Of a DNA stretch of 64,000 bases, positions 60,532 to 64,000 are shown in pieces; the stretch's first letter is position 1; each line of letters starts with the position of its first letter. The notes below the pieces were generated by a model, which had not been told where the DNA came from, did no database searches, and worked only from the letters and a program-made list of their open reading frames with translations. The position numbers were made by a program, and so were the translations under genes. Where the stretch lies: NCBI GenBank assembly GCA_022661535.1, contig JAKULF010000004.1, positions 5,952,001-6,016,000 of the forward strand. Direction: 5' to 3'. Source of the stretch: Eutypa lata. Taxonomy: Eukaryota > Ascomycota > Sordariomycetes > Xylariales > Diatrypaceae.

Positions 60532-62387
60532 ATGGCTGATTCAAACAATGGCGTCAAGCCTAAGAAGAGCTTGGTACTCAATGCCTTCGTTATGATGTGT
60601 AAGCTGGTTGGGTATGCAGGTGATATACCCAGACTGACACGTGGTTTGTAGGCAGTGGGCACCAGTCCCCTGGTCTCTGGAGGCACCCAGATGACGAATC
60701 ATGGCGCTTCAACGAGGTGTCTCATTGGGTAGAGCTGGCGAAGCTACTCGAGGCAGGTAAATTCCACGGGATATTTGTTGCTGACGTCCTCGGTATGTTT
60801 CCTGTTCCAAACGAAAAGCATAGATAGAACATATACTGATAGCTACTATAGGAGGCTACGACGTCTACACTGACTCTTTGGAGCCTGCGAAAATCACAGG
60901 GACTCAATGGCCCACCAACGAGCCCCTATCGGTGGTAGCGGCTATGGCAGCAGCGACTGAGAGCATCGGGTTTGGAATCACTGTCTCTACTACTTACGAG
61001 GCACCGTACCATCTTGCTAGGAGACTTTCAACAATCGACCACTTGTCTAAAGGACGGTAGGTAACATGACGTCAACTTGAATTTCCATATACTAATGGTA
61101 GTGTAGCCTAGGATGGAATGTAAGTTGAATGCTATGATAAATAGGGGTAAAGAGCAGAGCCCAGACTGACAGGACTCTTAGATTGTGACGAGCTATCTGA
61201 ACTCGGCAGCGAAGAACATGGGATTCGCGGAGCAGGCGAAGGTTAGTTAATTCGTCGAACGGTGTCTTCCGTCCCGAAAGCGCTGACTTTTTCTGACCGA
61301 TGGATAGCACGATGACCGGTACGCGCAAGCGGAAGAGTACCTCAAGGTGATCTACAAACTGCTAGAGTCCTCGTGGCGCGACGACGCGGTAAAGTTAGAC
61401 CGCAAGGCGGGGGTGTACACGCAGCCGGATCTCGTGCGACAGATCGACCACGAGGGCAAGTTCTTCAAGGTGCCGGGACCGCACATCTGCCAACCGAGCC
61501 CCCAGCGGACCCCCCTGCTCCTGCAGGCCGGCACCTCCCGCGCCGGGAAGCAGTTCGCGGCGCAGCACGCCGAGGCCGTGTTCGTCTCGGCGCACGCACC
61601 CGCCGTCTGCGCCAAGAACATCGCCGAGCTGCGGCAGCTCGCGAAGGCGGAGTTCGGCCGGGACCCGGCGAGCATCAAGGTCCTGGCCCTGGTCACGGCC
61701 ATCCTGGGCGAGACCGAGGAGGAGGCCCAGGCGAAGCTGGCGGATTACCGCCAGTACGCTTCTAATGAGGGCGCTCTCGCTCTGTTTGGAGGCTGGACTG
61801 GCATCGATCTGAATAAGTACGGGGATGAGGAGGAGTTGCGACATGTTGAGAGCAATGCTGTCAAGTGAGTTGTCTTGATCTATATGTGTGAGTTGGATAT
61901 ATATATTGACTTGGCTACACCTAGGTCTACTGTTGAAGGCTACGCCAAATTCTCCCCCGGGACTTCGAAATGGACGAAGCACACTATTGCAGAGCATGTG
62001 GCTCTCGGAGGCAACGGTCCCCTCTTCGTGGGAACTGCGTCGCAGGTTGCTGATGGACTTGAACAATGGATAGCGGAGGCCGACGTCGATGGGTTCAATT
62101 TTGTAAGTCTCCAGCCCTAGCCCCAGTCCCTGAAGCATGCTAACCCATTACCACGCGATTAGGCATATGCATTATTCCCACAGTCATTCAAGGACATCAT
62201 TGAGCTTTTGCTCCCAGAGCTACGGAAGAGGGGTCTTTTCTGGGACGACTATGCTGTCCCTAGCGGAACCTATAGGGAGAACTTCTATCAGAAACCAGGG
62301 CAAAGTGGCCCCCCTGAGGAACACGTAGCTTCGAGGTACAGATGGAAGGCTGGAGTCCCTGCAGATCAACATCCTATTCCAGAGTAA
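60532..62387 (+). CDS. Luciferase-like FMN monooxygenase (NtaA/SnaA/DszA group), copy 2
   Basis: This is a paralogue of the gene just upstream. Model: 60532-60598, 60652-60792, 60852-61056, 61107-61119, 61182-61241, 61308-61864, 61925-62102 and 62163-62387 (481 aa), all joins in frame. Matching blocks are LNAFVMMCSGHQSPGLWRHP, GIFVADVLGGYDVY, ITVSTTYEAPYHLARRLSTIDH, KGRLGWNIVTSYLNSAAKNM, SPQRTPLLLQAGTSRAG, HAEAVFVSAHA and LFGGWTGIDLNKYG. The first 30 residues carry extra lysines relative to copy 1. A 13-nt internal exon (61107-61119) encodes part of LGWN and is required by frame and family sequence. Copy 2 has seven introns against four in copy 1. Exon 6 is GC-rich. Its substrate is unknown. 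Confidence 0.86.
61107..61119 (+). other. 13-nt micro-exon in LLM copy 2
   Basis: The sequence CCTAGGATGGAAT lies between an acceptor (gtgtag) and a donor (GTAAGT). With the CG left over from exon 3 it supplies R-L-G-W-N, matching RFGWN at the same site in copy 1. Using the nearer acceptor (CCTAG/GATGG) gives the wrong frame, so the 13-nt form is preferred. Confidence 0.72.
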
Positions 62388-63283
62388 CGGAATCAATTGT
62401 GTGCTTGAGCTTCTCGCCGCTACTGCACCAGGGGTTAGTGTTAGCCGCCAGGTCCAGAATCGAAAGGATAGTGGAATTGAGTAAATTGCTACGTACTGTG
62501 CATGCCTTCAGAGTGATATGACGTGCCAACTAACTAGGGAGTAGTAGCATCCTAAGATTCGAAAGCTACCTAAGAAGCTCCTCATGAAATCTGATCGGCA
62601 TATGAAAATTACATCGACAAGTTAAGGGATCCTGGTAGAATGAACTCACAAGTAGCAAACTTTGATAGGGCGCCTGGATGGTGGGCTGGCTATGTCGCAA
62701 CACCTCTCCTGAAAAAAAGCGCCGGTTTTCAAGTCTACAACGGTCTTAGGACGGGAGATCTCAGTAATTAGGCCCGCTTCATTGGATCTGGCATAATTCC
62801 CTTCGGGGATCTGTGCTGTCTACGTACGTACTTAGATATGCATATCGGTAGTCGGGGATGGCGTGCTATGCAGGGAAGATGGCGGAGGGACGCGATGTTT
62901 ATCTTGAGCCACTAGGGGCCTCGACCGAGATCCATCCAGATCCCAGGTCTTAGGTGGACATGATTGCATACGACTAGCTATGGCGACATAAGTTACCAAA
63001 TTCTCGTGATGCTGAATACATGGTGTTGAGGCCGGTAGAAGGGACGACGCCCAGGAGCGCGTATGGTACTGGTTTTCTTACTTCAATCGGGCTTTGGGGC
63101 TAGACACGTGAAACCAAAGACTTCAATAAATTTCAACTATTAGATGTCGTTGCTTCCAGGTCTAAATCTTATTTTCTCGTAGGTTATTCCTCTGGGTTCG
63201 TGCATTGAGTGTCAACTTAATTGAACAGTATTGAATCGCCAATCCACCCTAGTGCTGTAGATATAAAACATCATTCAGACATC
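62388..63283. other. Intergenic region, no supported gene
   Basis: This is about 900 bp between LLM copy 2 and the UNC93-like gene, both on the plus strand. No repeat or open frame of note was seen. Confidence 0.55.
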
Positions 63284-64000
63284 ATGGCAACCAATTTGGA
63301 AGAAGATGCGTATAATAACTCTGAGCGGCCGAAAGGCCAATTGCATCCTGGTATGTGAAGAGACTCTAAATCTCTTTTCGAATTCGTTGCTAATCCAAAC
63401 CTGCTTAGTGAAATGGTATCGGTCGACCTTTTATAATATGACCATACTGGGGCTCTGCAACTTGTGTGCCCCCGGCATATGGGGAGCGATGAATTCACTG
63501 GGAGCAGGCGGTGCGCAGTCGCCTCAACTTGTCAATGCGGCCAACGCGCTGACCTTCTGTTTGATGGTGGTGTCGTGCTATTTCTCGAGCGCCATTGTGC
63601 ACTATATCGGGATAAAGGGGGCGCTCATCTTTGGGACGTAAGTTGCCTTGATCCAAAGCGTATTTTTTACGTCCGTATCTGGTAAAAGACATTAAATCTA
63701 ATATGCTATGGCCAGTATCGGTTACGCCCCTTACGCTGCGGGCTTGTATACCAATAACCGTTTTGGAAATGAGTGGTTTGTTCTACTCGGCGCTGCGTTA
63801 TGTGGAATCTCAGCTGGGGTGTTCTGGTCGGCGGAAGCTGCCATTGCGATCGCATATCCGGAGCCGTGGAACCGTGGCAAGGCACTGGGTTATTGGTTAA
63901 CCTACCGCCTAACCGGCCAGATCATCGGAGGTGCCATCAATCTCGGTCTGAACGCGAAGGACAGCGAAGCGGGGAAGGTGTCCTACGCCGTATATCTCGC
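63284..64000 (+). CDS. UNC93-like MFS membrane protein (5' part; runs off the window)
   Basis: Fungal UNC93-like (DUF895) proteins are MFS-fold membrane proteins of mostly unknown substrate. Model: 63284-63350, 63409-63637 and 63716 to beyond 64000, joins in frame. A short hydrophilic N-terminus (MATNLEEDAYNNSERPKG) precedes VKWYRSTFYNMTILGLCNLCAPGIW, the first helix, which then gives GAMNSLGAGG. Later come ALTFCLMVVSCYFSSAIVHYIG, IGYAPYAAGLYTNNRFGNEWFVLLGAALCGISAG and GKALGYWLTYRLTGQIIGG; these are typical of the family. The gene is truncated only by the window end. It has the same orientation as the two LLM genes and may belong to the same cluster. Confidence 0.82.

Overview
The window is nuclear DNA from a filamentous ascomycete. 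Genes carry many short GT-AG introns (about 50-140 nt), include a MADS-box RlmA/Rlm1-type regulator, TAF1 without a bromodomain, Arp4 and PIG-P, and sit beside long AT-rich tracts in which CpA/TpG has almost vanished (the footprint of repeat-induced point mutation, RIP). Dispersed TACCTACCTAGGTA words and the gene types suggest a Sordariomycete; this is a guess and I do not name a species.

Layout. (1) 1-15573 and 17756-19080 are gene-free AT-rich blocks. The first holds a RIP-destroyed LTR retrotransposon (6297-13505) with two 215-bp LTRs and a matching 5-bp duplication, plus a pair of ~110-130 bp direct repeats. (2) 15574-17755 is a base-balanced island between the AT blocks: two hairpins, a tRNA-like A-box/B-box sequence and about 1.4 kb of short tandem repeats. 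(3) 20492-22442 is an rlmA-like MADS-box gene with almost 7 kb of gene-free upstream DNA; that DNA contains a palindrome made of two abutting Rlm1/MEF2 sites. (4) 29351-41573 is a housekeeping stretch: TAF1, a D-serine dehydratase-like enzyme, Arp4, PIG-P/Gpi19 and a GFA-family protein. (5) 43113-46666 is an NRPS-like adenylation-thiolation-reductase gene whose 5' part looks broken. (6) 47750-47851 is an intron-containing tRNA-Ile. (7) 47952-51183 is a GH115 alpha-glucuronidase. (8) 52832-64000 is an accessory block: Baeyer-Villiger-type flavin monooxygenase, MFS transporter, two tandem luciferase-like FMN monooxygenases and the start of an UNC93-like transporter at the window edge.

How the genes relate. 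Region 4 is ordinary nuclear and ER housekeeping without an obvious common pathway. Region 8 looks like a functional unit: three flavin oxygenases of two unrelated folds, a small-molecule importer divergently paired with the first FMN enzyme, and another membrane protein. Uptake and oxidative breakdown, or tailoring, of a small molecule is a reasonable inference, but the substrate cannot be read from the sequence and no flavin reductase partner is visible. Splice models were made by hand from donor/acceptor sites, reading frame and family motifs; every complete model closes in frame except the NRPS-like gene.
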